NCBI RefSeq assembly: GCF_016722925.1
Contig: NZ_JAEQNC010000015.1
Coordinates: forward strand, 38,164 to 102,163
Length of the DNA stretch: 64,000 nucleotides
Reading direction: 5' to 3'
Origin: Phytoamicus setariae
GTDB lineage: Bacteria; Pseudomonadota; Alphaproteobacteria; Rhizobiales; Rhizobiaceae
The translations under genes were made by a program, and so were the position numbers. The notes beneath the pieces are model-generated. The model did no database searches, was not told the DNA's origin, and worked only from the letters and a program-made list of their open reading frames with translations. The stretch's first letter is position 1, and each line of letters opens with the position of its first letter. This document shows, one piece after another, positions 26,181 through 35,707 of the stretch.

Positions 26181-26837
26181 ATGCAGGCACGAAAGCAAAC
26201 AGTGTTTCGCACCATCGATGCTGCAGATTTCCTGGTGCCGGAACCACAACGCCGCAGAGCAGCGGCAGCCGAGGCTCGCCGCGAGACAATCGAGGACGCC
26301 GTTTTCGAAGTTGTCGCGACGGGCGTGCACCGCGCCCGCGTCAACGACAATCCACGTCGTGGCGCGTCGTCCTCGTCATCGCCGGTCATTCTGCCTGTGC
26401 TGACTCAGATCGTTGTGCGCATGACGGCCATCATCGAGCGCCAGCTGCTGAAATTGTCGCCACAGGGCTTCATGCTGTTGCTGGGGACCGTGTTTCTCAT
26501 GGTGTTCTGGGCGTTTGGCGGGTTTTCGGCGCTGAGTTCCAGCAAAGTGACGGCGGCACCCGAGGCATCCTTCTCGATTCGGGGTACTTCGTTTGCGACT
26601 GAGGATGCCAACGGCATGAAGGTGCTTGTCGTACGCGGCCAACTCGTCAACGACTCGGAGACAACGCGTGACGCACCTCTGCTGAAGGTGGTAAGCGTGG
26701 ATGGATACACGATGTTCGGAACAATTGTGGTGCCCGTCGATGAAATCGGCCCCGGGGCAGAAATTGCATTTTCCAGCCGCTTCAAGCTTGATGGTGGAAA
26801 ATCCGGCGATATCGAGATTATTCCTGCCGAGAAATGA
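26181..26837 (+). CDS. Conserved hypothetical membrane protein upstream of ftsE
   Basis: A 218-residue protein with a charged, Arg/Ala-rich N-terminal cytoplasmic half (to about residue 95), one transmembrane segment (about 98-117, GFMLLLGTVFLMVFWAF) and a periplasmic domain resembling DUF3426 (LVVRGQLVNDSETTRDAPLLKV). In many alphaproteobacteria a zinc-ribbon MJ0042/DUF3426 protein occupies this place next to ftsE; no zinc ribbon is seen here, so this may be a reduced form. Function unknown. Confidence 0.7.
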   Translation: MQARKQTVFRTIDAADFLVPEPQRRRAAAAEARRETIEDAVFEVVATGVHRARVNDNPRRGASSSSSPVILPVLTQIVVRMTAIIERQLLKLSPQGFMLLLGTVFLMVFWAFGGFSALSSSKVTAAPEASFSIRGTSFATEDANGMKVLVVRGQLVNDSETTRDAPLLKVVSVDGYTMFGTIVVPVDEIGPGAEIAFSSRFKLDGGKSGDIEIIPAEK

Positions 26838-26894
26838 TGCGACTGGCGCAAGCATGTGTTAACGCTGGCGACAAACAGTTACCGGAGTTCCAGC

Positions 26895-27437
26895 ATGCAT
26901 GTCATTCGCGGCAAGACAATCGAACCGCTTTTCACGGCCGAGATGATCGCCAAGCGCAACGATGAAATGGCGGCGCAGATCGCGTCCGGCCCGATCAAGG
27001 ACTTGCTCGTCATTTCGATTCTCAAGGGATCGTTCATCTTCGCGGCCGACCTCATCCGCTCGCTGCATCATGTGGGTCTGGCGCCCGAGGTCGAGTTCAT
27101 CACGCTGTCCAGTTATGGCACAGGCACCGTCTCCAAGGGCGTGCGCATCATCAAGGATATCGACAGCGAAGTGAAGGATCGTGACATCCTGCTGATCGAC
27201 GACATTCTCGAATCGGGCCGCACCCTCCAGTTCGCCAAGGACCTGATGTTCGAGCGCGGCGCGCGCCACGTTTCGATCGCCGTGCTGCTCGACAAGCACG
27301 ACAAGCGCACGACCTCAATGGAGGCCGACTATGTCGGATTCAGGTGCCCTGACCACTTCGTTGTCGGCTACGGAATGGATGTCGCCTACGCTTTCCGGGA
27401 GCTGCCGTTCGTCGGAGTCGTCACCGGCGACGCGTGA
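26895..27437 (+). CDS. hpt: Hypoxanthine phosphoribosyltransferase
   Basis: A 180-residue type I PRTase. DILLIDDILESGRTL is the PRPP loop, and VISILKGSFIFAADL and TLSSYGTGTVSKG are substrate and flexible-loop segments. It converts hypoxanthine (and guanine) plus PRPP to nucleotide in purine salvage. The ATG at 26895 has CGGAG about nine bases upstream. A hairpin terminator follows at 27474. Confidence 0.92.
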   Translation: MHVIRGKTIEPLFTAEMIAKRNDEMAAQIASGPIKDLLVISILKGSFIFAADLIRSLHHVGLAPEVEFITLSSYGTGTVSKGVRIIKDIDSEVKDRDILLIDDILESGRTLQFAKDLMFERGARHVSIAVLLDKHDKRTTSMEADYVGFRCPDHFVVGYGMDVAYAFRELPFVGVVTGDA

Positions 27438-27473
27438 GGAAGTGTAAAGATTTGAGCAAGCATATTCCGAGTT

Positions 27474-27497
27474 AACGCGGCAGATATCTGCCGCGTT
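27474..27497 (+). terminator. Terminator after hpt
   Basis: A 24-base perfect palindrome with 10-bp GC-rich arms (AACGCGGCAG/CTGCCGCGTT) and a four-base loop, followed by TTACCTTTCTC, 36 bases after the hpt stop. Confidence 0.7.
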
Positions 27498-27558
27498 TAC
27501 CTTTCTCAAAGTGCCTGGGGTGTTAGCTCGGCCCGTAAGTTAAAACGGGGTTTAAAAA

Positions 27559-27918
27559 ATGGCACGCATTCTCATCACCGAAGACGAAGACTCGCTTCGC
27601 ACTTTCGTGGCGCGCGCGCTGAGGATGGATGGTCATGAGACTGTCGAGGCCGCTGATGGCGCGGAAGGCCTGGAGGCATTGGACGATGGCCGATTCGATC
27701 TGCTGTTGTCCGATATCCGCATGCCCGTGATGGACGGCATCGAGCTGGCCCACAAGGCGCACGCGACCCATCCTGAGCTCAAGATCCTGCTGATGACGGG
27801 CTATGCCGAGCAACGGGAACGGGCGGACGATCTGGCCGCAAAGATCGTCGATGTCGTTTCCAAGCCGTTTTCCCTGCCTGATATCCGCAAGGCGGTGGCA
27901 CTGGCGCTGGCTGCGTGA
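27559..27918 (+). CDS. Single-domain response regulator
   Basis: A 119-residue receiver domain with no output domain. The acidic pair is in ITEDEDS (about 7-12), the phospho-acceptor is Asp52 (LLSDIRMP), Thr80 sits in LLMTGY and Lys102 in SKPFSL. It resembles the CpdR/DivK-size regulators of alphaproteobacteria, which control proteolysis or cell-cycle kinases. Without a search I do not assign cpdR. It stands alone; a RIME-like repeat follows. Confidence 0.87.
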   Translation: MARILITEDEDSLRTFVARALRMDGHETVEAADGAEGLEALDDGRFDLLLSDIRMPVMDGIELAHKAHATHPELKILLMTGYAEQRERADDLAAKIVDVVSKPFSLPDIRKAVALALAA

Positions 27919-27981
27919 AGCGCCGACATTCCGGCAGTCGGTAACCCTCACCGGAACACCCCCTCATCCGGCGCTCCGCGT

Positions 27982-28115
27982 CACCTTCTCCCCGCTGGGG
28001 AGAAGAGGAAATAGGCCGATGGCCTTGCGAAATAGCAGGCGTATCAGCGTCCTGCAGGTTGCGATTTGAGTAACATTTCCACAAGCTAACTCTTCTCCCC
28101 AGCGGGGAGAAGGTG
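27982..28115. repeat. RIME-like intergenic mosaic repeat (two inverted palindromes)
   Basis: Two hairpins with arms CTTCTCCCC/GGGGAGAAG lie at 27985-28005 and 28092-28112. Including a CAC/GTG edge, the 24 bases 27982-28005 are the exact reverse complement of 28092-28115. The preceding CCCTCATCCGGC at 27961 is the typical lead of Rhizobium-specific intergenic mosaic elements. It lies between two convergent genes and may also end transcription from both sides. Confidence 0.75.
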
Positions 28116-28157
28116 GCCGAAGGCCGGAAGATGGGCTTGCTCCCGTCAGCCTGATTC

Positions 28158-30752
28158 TCAACGCAGATCCAGCAAGCGCTCCAGATATTCCTTCTCGATG
28201 AGGCTAGCGGGGCCATCGCCCAGCTTGCGGCGGATCTGGTCGAGGATTTCGCGGGCCCGCTGCACATCGATCTGGTCCGGCACTTTCACCTGATCGTCGT
28301 TTTCACTACCCAACTGGCCGGAACGACGACCCAGCGGGTCGTTGCCTTCCGATTGCTGGCCACTCTGCATGGGCATCCCCGGCTGGCCATTCTGGCCGGC
28401 TTGCTGCAATTGTTGCATCAGGTCGCCTGCGCCCTTGCGAAGGGCATCGAGCGCGCGGCCCTGCGCATCCGCAGAGCGTTGGCCCTGGGATTTGCCGAGC
28501 GCTTCGGATGATTCGCCCATTTCCTTGCCAGCATCGCCAAAGCCCGGCATCGGCTTTAGCCCCAGTTCCGAAAGCTTCTTTTGCAATGCGCCGAGATCTT
28601 TCTGAAGCTGCTGCTGGCGCTCTTTCATCTCCTTAAGGGCCTGACGCAACTGCTCGGCCGTCATCTTGTCTTCGGGCGAGCTCTGCTGTTCGGACTGGTC
28701 CTGGGAATCCTCCGGGTTGCCTGCGGGCGGTTCGGTCAGCGATTGGTCGCCATCTTCGGAGAGGTCTTCGCGCTGCATGCGCTCGCGCAGCGCCTGTTCG
28801 GTGCGGTGGGTGTCCTCCATCAGCTGCTGCTGCTTCTGCATCAGTTCGCCCAGCTTGTCGATCTGCTCACGCATGGGGTTTTGCTGCTGGTTGCCGTCGC
28901 TTGGCCGCGCGGTCTGCATGTTGTTGAGCATGCGTTGCATTTCCGACAGCAGCTTGCGGGCTTCATCGCGCGAGCCGGAACGCGCGAGGTTCTCAAGCTG
29001 GTTCAACATGTTGTCGAAGTCCTGCGTCCGCATCATCCGCTGCGCCTGCCGTGACATCTGCGTGTTGTCGGGGTTTTGCATGCGTTTGGCCATCTCGGAG
29101 AGATAGTCCTTCATCGCCTGCCGAAGCTCGTCCATCAACTTCTGGATTTCGGCATCCGACGCATTGCGTGCCAGCGCCTCCGACAGCTTGTCCTGCGCGT
29201 TGCGCAGCCTCTTTTCGGCGCTGGAAAGGTCGCCGTCCTCGATGTAGCGGGCGACGTCCCAGAAATAGGTCGAAACCTCTTCCAGGCCTGCAATGCTGGA
29301 AACGAATTTCAGCCGGTTCTTCGCCGATTGGGTCAGCAGATAGTGCCGGAGATTGGGAATTGTTTCCTCGGGCCGGAAGGTGGCGGCCTCGTTCAGGTCG
29401 AGCGCGCGCTGGATCTTGTTGATATCGAGGCTGAATACCTGGCGTTGCTCGGCCACGGAACCGGCCAGCGGTTCGCTGAAGAACCGTGCGGGCAGGACGA
29501 TCTCCCTGGTCTCGCTACGGCCACCAAGGCCCGCTGCATCCCTCGCAACCAGCGTCAACAGCACTTTCTTGCCGGAGAGCGGATGCTCGGTAAGGTCGCG
29601 ACTGGTCGTTCCCTTCACATGCTTGGCATCGCCACCCGGAAGATCCAGGCGAAACTCCGGAGGCGCAAACAGAGGGATGGCACCTGGTTCGCTGTCGACC
29701 GGTCGTATTTCCGCATAGGCCTCGGCCACGCCGTAATCGTCCTTGATCTCGAAGGCGATCTCCAGGGCCCCGTTCAACGCACGGCTCGGCTCTTTGGCGA
29801 AAGCAATCTTCGGCGGCGTGTCCGGCGTGACGGCAAAAGCATAGTCGCGGCCATTGACCGAGACCTTGCCATCGCGCGCGAGCTTGAACTTGTAGGTGCG
29901 GCTTTCGAGTGCCTCCCTGGCTGCGTCGGCCTGCGCCTGACTACCGGCCTTTTCCGGGGTCAGCACCACCGGTTGCGCGCCGGAGGCGGACGTGAATGTA
30001 ACATCGTCGGTTACGCCGCTGCCGCTGATGCGGATGGTCAGTTCGGACATTTGCGGTACGCGAACGGGACCTTCTGCGGGCTTGGCCTGGGCGCCGCTCA
30101 GATAAACAGGTGCGACCCCTGTATAGGATGGCGGCGTAACCCAGGCGTCTATCCGCTGGTCCGCAGCCAGATTGGTCGACGCCGAATAGTCGAAGGCGTC
30201 GCGGACGCGGCCGCCGTAGTTGGAGAGCGAGAAGGTCCAGGCAATCACCAGTGCGAGGACGGTGATTGCCCGCAATGCGTAGGGATCCCGCCTGGCAATA
30301 TCGGGTGCGGGAAAGCCCGCATCGATCGCCTTGATGGTCTGGGCCATCCGTGTCTGATGGCGTTTCCAGAGAGCTTTCGAAAACAGGTCTGATCCAACAG
30401 GTTGTTCGGTCTGGACACTGATTGCCTGATGGGACAGGCCGCTACGGCCTTCGAGGCGCCGATCGATCGTCGATCGGTCCGGCAGCCGAAAGCCCTTGAA
30501 GCGCAACAGTGAAGCGATGAGGCCGGCCAACAGGGCTGCTGTCACCGCAGCCTTGAGGAGACCCGGCATCATGCGCCAGACGCCGAACCAGCCGAGAATC
30601 AGGAAAAGCGCTGCGATACCAAGTGCAGGCAGCGCTGCCACCAGCAAACGCTCGGCGAAAAGTACGACAAAGCCCACGGCTCGCATCCCAGCGATCCGCC
30701 GCCGCAATCCGGTCCTCTCCTGATCAGGCGCCTGTGCGCTGCTCTCTGTCAT
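28158..30752 (-). CDS. TIGR02302 family protein (DUF4175)
   Basis: An 864-residue inner-membrane protein of the TIGR02302 type. Three hydrophobic segments lie in the first 190 residues, then a large domain, then a coiled-coil and Gln-rich C-terminal half (about 560-800: repeated QQ runs, MQRMLNNMQTARPSDGNQQQ). The C-terminus is KLGDGPASLIEKEYLERLLD. Function unknown; it is a constant neighbour of lysA in Rhizobiales. Confidence 0.88.
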   Translation of the reverse strand: MTESSAQAPDQERTGLRRRIAGMRAVGFVVLFAERLLVAALPALGIAALFLILGWFGVWRMMPGLLKAAVTAALLAGLIASLLRFKGFRLPDRSTIDRRLEGRSGLSHQAISVQTEQPVGSDLFSKALWKRHQTRMAQTIKAIDAGFPAPDIARRDPYALRAITVLALVIAWTFSLSNYGGRVRDAFDYSASTNLAADQRIDAWVTPPSYTGVAPVYLSGAQAKPAEGPVRVPQMSELTIRISGSGVTDDVTFTSASGAQPVVLTPEKAGSQAQADAAREALESRTYKFKLARDGKVSVNGRDYAFAVTPDTPPKIAFAKEPSRALNGALEIAFEIKDDYGVAEAYAEIRPVDSEPGAIPLFAPPEFRLDLPGGDAKHVKGTTSRDLTEHPLSGKKVLLTLVARDAAGLGGRSETREIVLPARFFSEPLAGSVAEQRQVFSLDINKIQRALDLNEAATFRPEETIPNLRHYLLTQSAKNRLKFVSSIAGLEEVSTYFWDVARYIEDGDLSSAEKRLRNAQDKLSEALARNASDAEIQKLMDELRQAMKDYLSEMAKRMQNPDNTQMSRQAQRMMRTQDFDNMLNQLENLARSGSRDEARKLLSEMQRMLNNMQTARPSDGNQQQNPMREQIDKLGELMQKQQQLMEDTHRTEQALRERMQREDLSEDGDQSLTEPPAGNPEDSQDQSEQQSSPEDKMTAEQLRQALKEMKERQQQLQKDLGALQKKLSELGLKPMPGFGDAGKEMGESSEALGKSQGQRSADAQGRALDALRKGAGDLMQQLQQAGQNGQPGMPMQSGQQSEGNDPLGRRSGQLGSENDDQVKVPDQIDVQRAREILDQIRRKLGDGPASLIEKEYLERLLDLR

Positions 30753-30859
30753 CCGGTGCCTTGTATCGCGTGATCCGAAGCCTCAAGCATAGCACTGTTT
30801 TGGGCAAAGGCGAGGCAAACGACGGCACAAACCGATTGCGCCGCGCCCAGCATGGCTCA

Positions 30860-32131
30860 TCAGCCTTCCAGCCAGTCCGGCAGACTGTCGTTGCCGATCA
30901 TGGCCTCATAGGTCGGGCGCCCACGTATCACGTGAAATTGATCGCCCTTGACCAGCACTTCCGGGATCAGCGGACGGGAGTTGTACTCGCCCGCTTGCAC
31001 TGCCCCATAGGCACCGGCTGAGCCGACCGCCATCAGGTCGCCGGGCTTGGGCATCGCCATCTCGCGGTCGAGCGCCAGATAATCGCCGGTCTCGCAGACC
31101 GGGCCGACGACATCGGCGCGGATGCGCGGTGCGTTTGCCGCCGAAATCGTCACCGGCATGATTTCGTGCCAGGCTTCATAGAGTGTCGGGCGGATCAGGT
31201 CGTTCATACCGGCATCGACGATGACGAAGGTCTTTTCGCCGCCGTCCTTCACATAGATGACCTCGGTCACCAGAATGCCGGCATTGCCGACGATCAGGCG
31301 GCCCGGCTCGGTGACGATCTTGCAGTTGAGGCCGCGCAGCTGGTTCTTGACCACCTTCGAATAGGCTTCCGGATTGGGCGGCGGATTGTTGTCGAGTTTG
31401 TAGGGGATGCCGAGGCCGCCGCCGATATCGACATGTTCGATATGGTGGCCATCGGCCCGCAGCGCCTCGACCAGTTCGCGCAGCAGCCGAAACGCATCGT
31501 CGAACGGCTGCAGCTCAGTGATCTGGCTGCCGATATGCATGTCGATGCCGGTCACCTCGATGCCGGCGAGCGTGGCGGCATGCCGGTAGATCGCGCGGGC
31601 GCGCTCATAGGCGATGCCGAACTTGTTTTCCTTCTTGCCGGTCGAGATCTTGGCATGGGTCTTGGCATCGACGTCAGGATTGATGCGGAAGGAAACCGGC
31701 GCGCGCTTGCCCTTGGCGAGCGCCCGCTCGTTGAGGATTTCGAGCTCGGGCTCGCTTTCGACGTTGAAGCAATAAATTCCGGCTTCGAGGGCTAAATCCA
31801 TTTCGCGTGGCTTCTTGCCGACGCCCGAGAACATGATCTTGGCAGCTGGAATGTCCGCAGCCAGCGCACGTCGCAATTCGCCTTCCGACACCACGTCGAT
31901 GCCCGCACCCATGCGGCCGATTGTCTTCAGCACCGCCTGGTTGGAGTTGGCCTTCATCGCGTAGCAGACAAGCGAATCCACATCGGAAAAGGCTTCCTGG
32001 AACACGCGGACGTGGCGCTCCAGCGTCGCAGTGGAATAGAGGTAAAATGGCGTTCCGACGGCGGCGGCGATCTCCGGCACGGACACGTTTTCGGCATGCA
32101 GGACGCCGTTTCTGTATTCAAAATGGTTCAC
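30860..32131 (-). CDS. lysA: Diaminopimelate decarboxylase
   Basis: A 423-residue fold-III PLP enzyme. The cofactor Lys is in YAMKANSN (about residue 59), a glycine-rich phosphate loop is HVDIGGGLGIPY, and the C-terminal active-site Cys lies in VGPVCETGDYLA. It makes lysine from meso-diaminopimelate. lptM is directly upstream on the same strand, so the order argH-lptM-lysA is the usual rhizobial operon. Confidence 0.94.
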   Translation of the reverse strand: MNHFEYRNGVLHAENVSVPEIAAAVGTPFYLYSTATLERHVRVFQEAFSDVDSLVCYAMKANSNQAVLKTIGRMGAGIDVVSEGELRRALAADIPAAKIMFSGVGKKPREMDLALEAGIYCFNVESEPELEILNERALAKGKRAPVSFRINPDVDAKTHAKISTGKKENKFGIAYERARAIYRHAATLAGIEVTGIDMHIGSQITELQPFDDAFRLLRELVEALRADGHHIEHVDIGGGLGIPYKLDNNPPPNPEAYSKVVKNQLRGLNCKIVTEPGRLIVGNAGILVTEVIYVKDGGEKTFVIVDAGMNDLIRPTLYEAWHEIMPVTISAANAPRIRADVVGPVCETGDYLALDREMAMPKPGDLMAVGSAGAYGAVQAGEYNSRPLIPEVLVKGDQFHVIRGRPTYEAMIGNDSLPDWLEG

Positions 32132-32143
32132 TGTGCTATTCCG

Positions 32144-32326
32144 TCAGAGTATCGGATCGAGGATGAAAGGGCGGTCTTCCACCTTCGGTTTTGTCTTGTC
32201 GTTCTTGGTGGTCGCCGGCGTGCCGGGCACGTCGAGATCGCCCTTTCGCCCGCAGCTGGAAAGCATCAGCCCGAGGGCGGCAACAAGCGCGAACGGCATG
32301 AAAAGCGAACGGAGCGTGGTCAGCAT
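32144..32326 (-). CDS. lptM: LptM-type small lipoprotein
   Basis: A 60-residue lipoprotein. The signal peptide ends in the lipobox LSSC at about residues 22-25, followed by GRKGDLDVPG, the conserved LptM lead. LptM helps LptD mature during lipopolysaccharide export assembly in enterobacteria; a like role here is inferred. It lies 12 bases upstream of lysA. Confidence 0.83.
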   Translation of the reverse strand: MLTTLRSLFMPFALVAALGLMLSSCGRKGDLDVPGTPATTKNDKTKPKVEDRPFILDPIL

Positions 32327-32418
32327 CTTTGTCCTCGAGCGGGTTTCCCGCCATTCCTAGCGAATATCGAAAGCCTTGTGCACCCTTATTCTGGTGAACC
32401 GGCGATCACGTCAATTGA

Positions 32419-33819
32419 TCAGTTGCGCGCCCGCCACCAGGCGATCTGCTTGCGCACTTCATCCGGGGCGGTGCCGCCAAAACTCTTGCGCGAGGCGACC
32501 GAGGCTTCGACCGTCACGACGTCGTAAACCGCCTCGGTGATCTCTGGATGAATTGCCTTGAGCTCTTCGAGCGGCAGGTCGGCAAGATCGCAGCCCTTGC
32601 TTTCGGCAAGTGCGACAACGCGACCGGTCACGTGGTGGGCATCGCGGAACGGCAGGCCGACAGTGCGCACAAGCCAGTCGGCGAGGTCCGTCGCGGTCGA
32701 ATAGCCGGAGCCGGCTGCCTGCTTCATCTTCGCTTCGTTGACGGTCATGTCGGCAACCATGCCGGTCATGGCGGCAAGCGCCAGTTCCAGGTTCTCGGCG
32801 GCGTCGAAGACCTGTTCCTTGTCTTCCTGCATGTCCTTGGAATAGGCGAGCGGCAGGCCTTTCATGATGGTCAGAAGCGCAATCAGCGAGCCGTTGATGC
32901 GGCCGGTCTTGGCGCGTACCAGTTCGGCTGCATCGGGGTTCTTCTTTTGCGGCATGATCGAGGAGCCGGTGGAGAATGCATCCGACAACCTGACGAAGCC
33001 GAACTGCGGCGTCGTCCAGATGACGATTTCCTCGGCGAAACGCGACAGATGGACGGCGCAGATTGCCGCGATAGACAGGAATTCTAGCGCGAAGTCGCGG
33101 TCGGAAACGGTATCGATCGAATTGCGGGTCGGCTCACGGAAGCCGAGCGCCTTGGCGGTCATGTGGCGGTCGATCGGGTAGGGTGTGCCGGCCAGAGCCG
33201 CAGCGCCGATCGGAGATTCGTCGAGATGTTCGATCGCGTGGCGCACGCGGCTGCGGTCGCGGCCGAACATCTCCACATAGGCCATGCAATGATGGCCGAA
33301 GGTGACGGGCTGGGCGGTCTGCAGATGGGTGAAACCCGGCATCACGGTCGCTGCATGCCGTTCGGCCTTGTCGAGGAAGGCGGCGATCAGGCCGGTCAGC
33401 ATCTTCTCGGTCTTCTGCATCTCGGCCTTGACCCAGAGACGGAAATCGAGAGCCACCTGGTCGTTGCGCGAACGGGCGGTGTGCAGGCGACCAGCGGCGG
33501 GGCCGATCAGCGTTGCCAGCCGCGACTCGACATTCATATGGATGTCTTCAAGTTTGCGTGAGAATTCGAACTTGCCGCTTTCAATCTCGCTCTCTATCTG
33601 TTTCAAGCCTGAAATGATCTGGTCGCGATCGGCTTCGGTGATGATGCCTTGCGCGGCGAGCATCGTGGCATGTGCGATCGACCCTGCGATGTCCTGGGCG
33701 TAGAGCTTCTTGTCGAACCCGATCGAGGCGTTGATCTCCTCCATGATCGCGGACGGACCGGCGGCGAAGCGGCCACCCCACATCTGGTTGGAAGAAGAAT
33801 TGGAATTGCCGTCAGACAT
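32419..33819 (-). CDS. argH: Argininosuccinate lyase
   Basis: A 466-residue member of the fumarase/aspartase superfamily with the signature [12 protein letters not shown] near residue 285 and the N-terminal [11 protein letters not shown]. It splits argininosuccinate into arginine and fumarate. The start is divergent from tlpA with 21 bases between. Confidence 0.95.
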   Translation of the reverse strand: MSDGNSNSSSNQMWGGRFAAGPSAIMEEINASIGFDKKLYAQDIAGSIAHATMLAAQGIITEADRDQIISGLKQIESEIESGKFEFSRKLEDIHMNVESRLATLIGPAAGRLHTARSRNDQVALDFRLWVKAEMQKTEKMLTGLIAAFLDKAERHAATVMPGFTHLQTAQPVTFGHHCMAYVEMFGRDRSRVRHAIEHLDESPIGAAALAGTPYPIDRHMTAKALGFREPTRNSIDTVSDRDFALEFLSIAAICAVHLSRFAEEIVIWTTPQFGFVRLSDAFSTGSSIMPQKKNPDAAELVRAKTGRINGSLIALLTIMKGLPLAYSKDMQEDKEQVFDAAENLELALAAMTGMVADMTVNEAKMKQAAGSGYSTATDLADWLVRTVGLPFRDAHHVTGRVVALAESKGCDLADLPLEELKAIHPEITEAVYDVVTVEASVASRKSFGGTAPDEVRKQIAWWRARN

Positions 33820-33840
33820 GGCGCGCCTTGAGATACGAGA

Positions 33841-34518
33841 GTGAACCGAATGCAGGACAAGAAGCCGAGCCTCTTCCCCTCCATGAAACTGGTGGCAATC
33901 GCCGCCGTTGCAGGCCTGATTGCCGGTGGTGTCGCGGTTTACATGAAGGAGACGGCCGATGGCAATGGCAATGATCAGGTCGCGACCTCTGACTGCGCAC
34001 CGGCTGCCGCTGCAATTGCCCGCCTGACGCCGTTCGCGACGGGCCAGGTCGCGGCTTTCGTTCCTGCTGCAACGCCGCAGGCCCTGACACTGCCGCCGTT
34101 CAAGAACGCCGCCGGTAAGGATATCACACTTGCCGATTTTCCGGGCAGGGTGCAGCTCGTCAATCTTTGGGCGACGTGGTGCGTGCCCTGCCGGGAAGAA
34201 ATGCCGGCTCTCAATGCGCTAGAGAAGGCGTTGGGCGGCGAAAAGTTTCAAGTGACCGCCATCAACCTCGATACCGGCGACGACACGAAACCCAAGGAAT
34301 TTCTCAAGGAAATCGCTGTCGATGCGCTGGCGCTCTATCACGATCCCACGCTTTCGAGCTTCAACGCGCTGAAGAAAGCCGGCGTGGCAATGGGGCTTCC
34401 GGCGACCGTGCTGGTCGATGGCAAGGGCTGCATGCTGGGCGCGATGAACGGCCCCGCCGCCTGGGAAAGCGACGACGCCAAGGCGCTGATCAAGGCCGCG
34501 ATAGGCGAGGGCGCCTGA
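33841..34518 (+). CDS. tlpA: TlpA-like thiol:disulfide reductase
   Basis: A 225-residue membrane-anchored thioredoxin-like protein. One N-terminal helix (about 15-35) is followed by a periplasmic domain with the active site [13 protein letters not shown] (CVPC near residue 113). TlpA reduces disulfides for cytochrome oxidase maturation in rhizobia. Start GTG 33841 or ATG 33850. It is divergent from argH. Confidence 0.88.
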   Translation: MNRMQDKKPSLFPSMKLVAIAAVAGLIAGGVAVYMKETADGNGNDQVATSDCAPAAAAIARLTPFATGQVAAFVPAATPQALTLPPFKNAAGKDITLADFPGRVQLVNLWATWCVPCREEMPALNALEKALGGEKFQVTAINLDTGDDTKPKEFLKEIAVDALALYHDPTLSSFNALKKAGVAMGLPATVLVDGKGCMLGAMNGPAAWESDDAKALIKAAIGEGA

Positions 34519-34528
34519 TCCCGCCGGT

Positions 34529-35071
34529 TCAGCTTCTTGACAGCACCACGCCCGGACGCAGCCGTGCGAGCTGGCTGGTGATCAGCCCGGTCAGCGCCGC
34601 CTTGATCGTATCGCCGATCAGGAAGGGCGTCGACAGCAGGGCTGCTTCAGGCAGCGTTTTGCCGAGCACCAGCGACATGCCGACGATGCCCATCGCATAG
34701 AGAACCACGACGCCGCCGAACAGCGAGGAGACGAAGGCGGCGATACCGACCGGTGCCTTCCAGCGCTCCATCAGCCAGCCGGTGGCGAAAGCGGCGAATG
34801 GAAAGCCGATGGCAAAGCCTGCGGTCGGGCCGACGAAGACACCCAGTCCACCACGGCCGCCGGCGAGCAGCGGCAGGCCGATTGCGACAAGCACCAGCAG
34901 CAGCGCCGCGGCAAGAAAGCCGCGCTTGGCGCCGAGGACCGTTCCGGCCAGCATCACGCCCATCGACTGCGCAGTGATCGGCACACCCGACAAAAGGTCG
35001 ATCTTCGGCACCAGTCCGAGCAAGGCGATCAACGCTGCAAACAGCGCGATCAGGGCAACATTGCGTTCCAT
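34529..35071 (-). CDS. bioY: Biotin transporter substrate-binding protein BioY
   Basis: A 180-residue S-component of an ECF transporter with six hydrophobic segments. The BioY marks are PITAQSMGVMLAGTVLG, GRGGLGVFVGPTAGFAIGFP and LGKTLPEAALLSTPFLIGDTIKAAL. It binds biotin in the membrane. It is the last gene of bioM-bioN-bioY. Confidence 0.93.
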   Translation of the reverse strand: MERNVALIALFAALIALLGLVPKIDLLSGVPITAQSMGVMLAGTVLGAKRGFLAAALLLVLVAIGLPLLAGGRGGLGVFVGPTAGFAIGFPFAAFATGWLMERWKAPVGIAAFVSSLFGGVVVLYAMGIVGMSLVLGKTLPEAALLSTPFLIGDTIKAALTGLITSQLARLRPGVVLSRS

Positions 35072-35095
35072 TTCACTCTCCCCGGGTTTCTGACC

Positions 35096-35707
35096 CTAAA
35101 TTCCGCCGCGGGCGCGCAGCGCCTCGGCAATCTGTTCGGCTTCATCGATGGCGGCCAGCGTCACGGGTGCGACGATCCGCCAGTTCGGCCGGCTGCTGCT
35201 GCGGGCGCGCCAGCTTTCGGCGATCTGGCCCGCGCGGCCCATCAGCACGGGCACGAAGCGGATGACAAGCGCGATCGACACGGCCAGTACACGCGGCGAC
35301 AGGCCAACATGCCGCAACGGGCTTGCAACGCGCTCGAGCACGGCGATCATCTGGTCGAGCCGCGTCGTCATCGTCACCAGATTAGCGAGCGCCACTGCGG
35401 TTAGCATCTTGATGCCGATTGCCGCACCGGCCCAGACTTCGGTTGGCTGCCAGCCGCCCGAAAATCCGTGCCAGAGGACCAGCACGGCGAGAAACGGCCA
35501 GAGAGGGCGCAGCATGCGCAAGCCATGGATGGAAAAGCGGGGCCCCTCGGACAGGTAGAGCGCGGCGGCGATGGTCGCAGCCAGCAGGATCGGCCAGGGC
35601 TGGCTCAGCGGCATGACAATCAGTGTCGCCACCGTCAGCGCGGCGAGCTTGGCGCCTGCGGGAACACGATGAAAGCGGGTTTCAAAGGGCGAGGTCAGTG
35701 TCAGCAT
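35096..35707 (-). CDS. bioN: Energy-coupling factor transporter permease BioN
   Basis: A 203-residue EcfT-type membrane protein with the C-terminal double motif around ESWRARSSSRPN and IDEAEQIAEALRARGG, where the ARS/ARG helices grip the ATPase. The ATG at 35707 lies inside the end of bioM (26-base overlap). The same frame is open further upstream within bioM, but that is not the family N-terminus. Confidence 0.88.
   Translation of the reverse strand: MLTLTSPFETRFHRVPAGAKLAALTVATLIVMPLSQPWPILLAATIAAALYLSEGPRFSIHGLRMLRPLWPFLAVLVLWHGFSGGWQPTEVWAGAAIGIKMLTAVALANLVTMTTRLDQMIAVLERVASPLRHVGLSPRVLAVSIALVIRFVPVLMGRAGQIAESWRARSSSRPNWRIVAPVTLAAIDEAEQIAEALRARGGI

Noticed and set aside
29076..30392. A 438-codon open frame on the plus strand
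   Set aside because: Antisense to the TIGR02302 gene; no recognisable domain.
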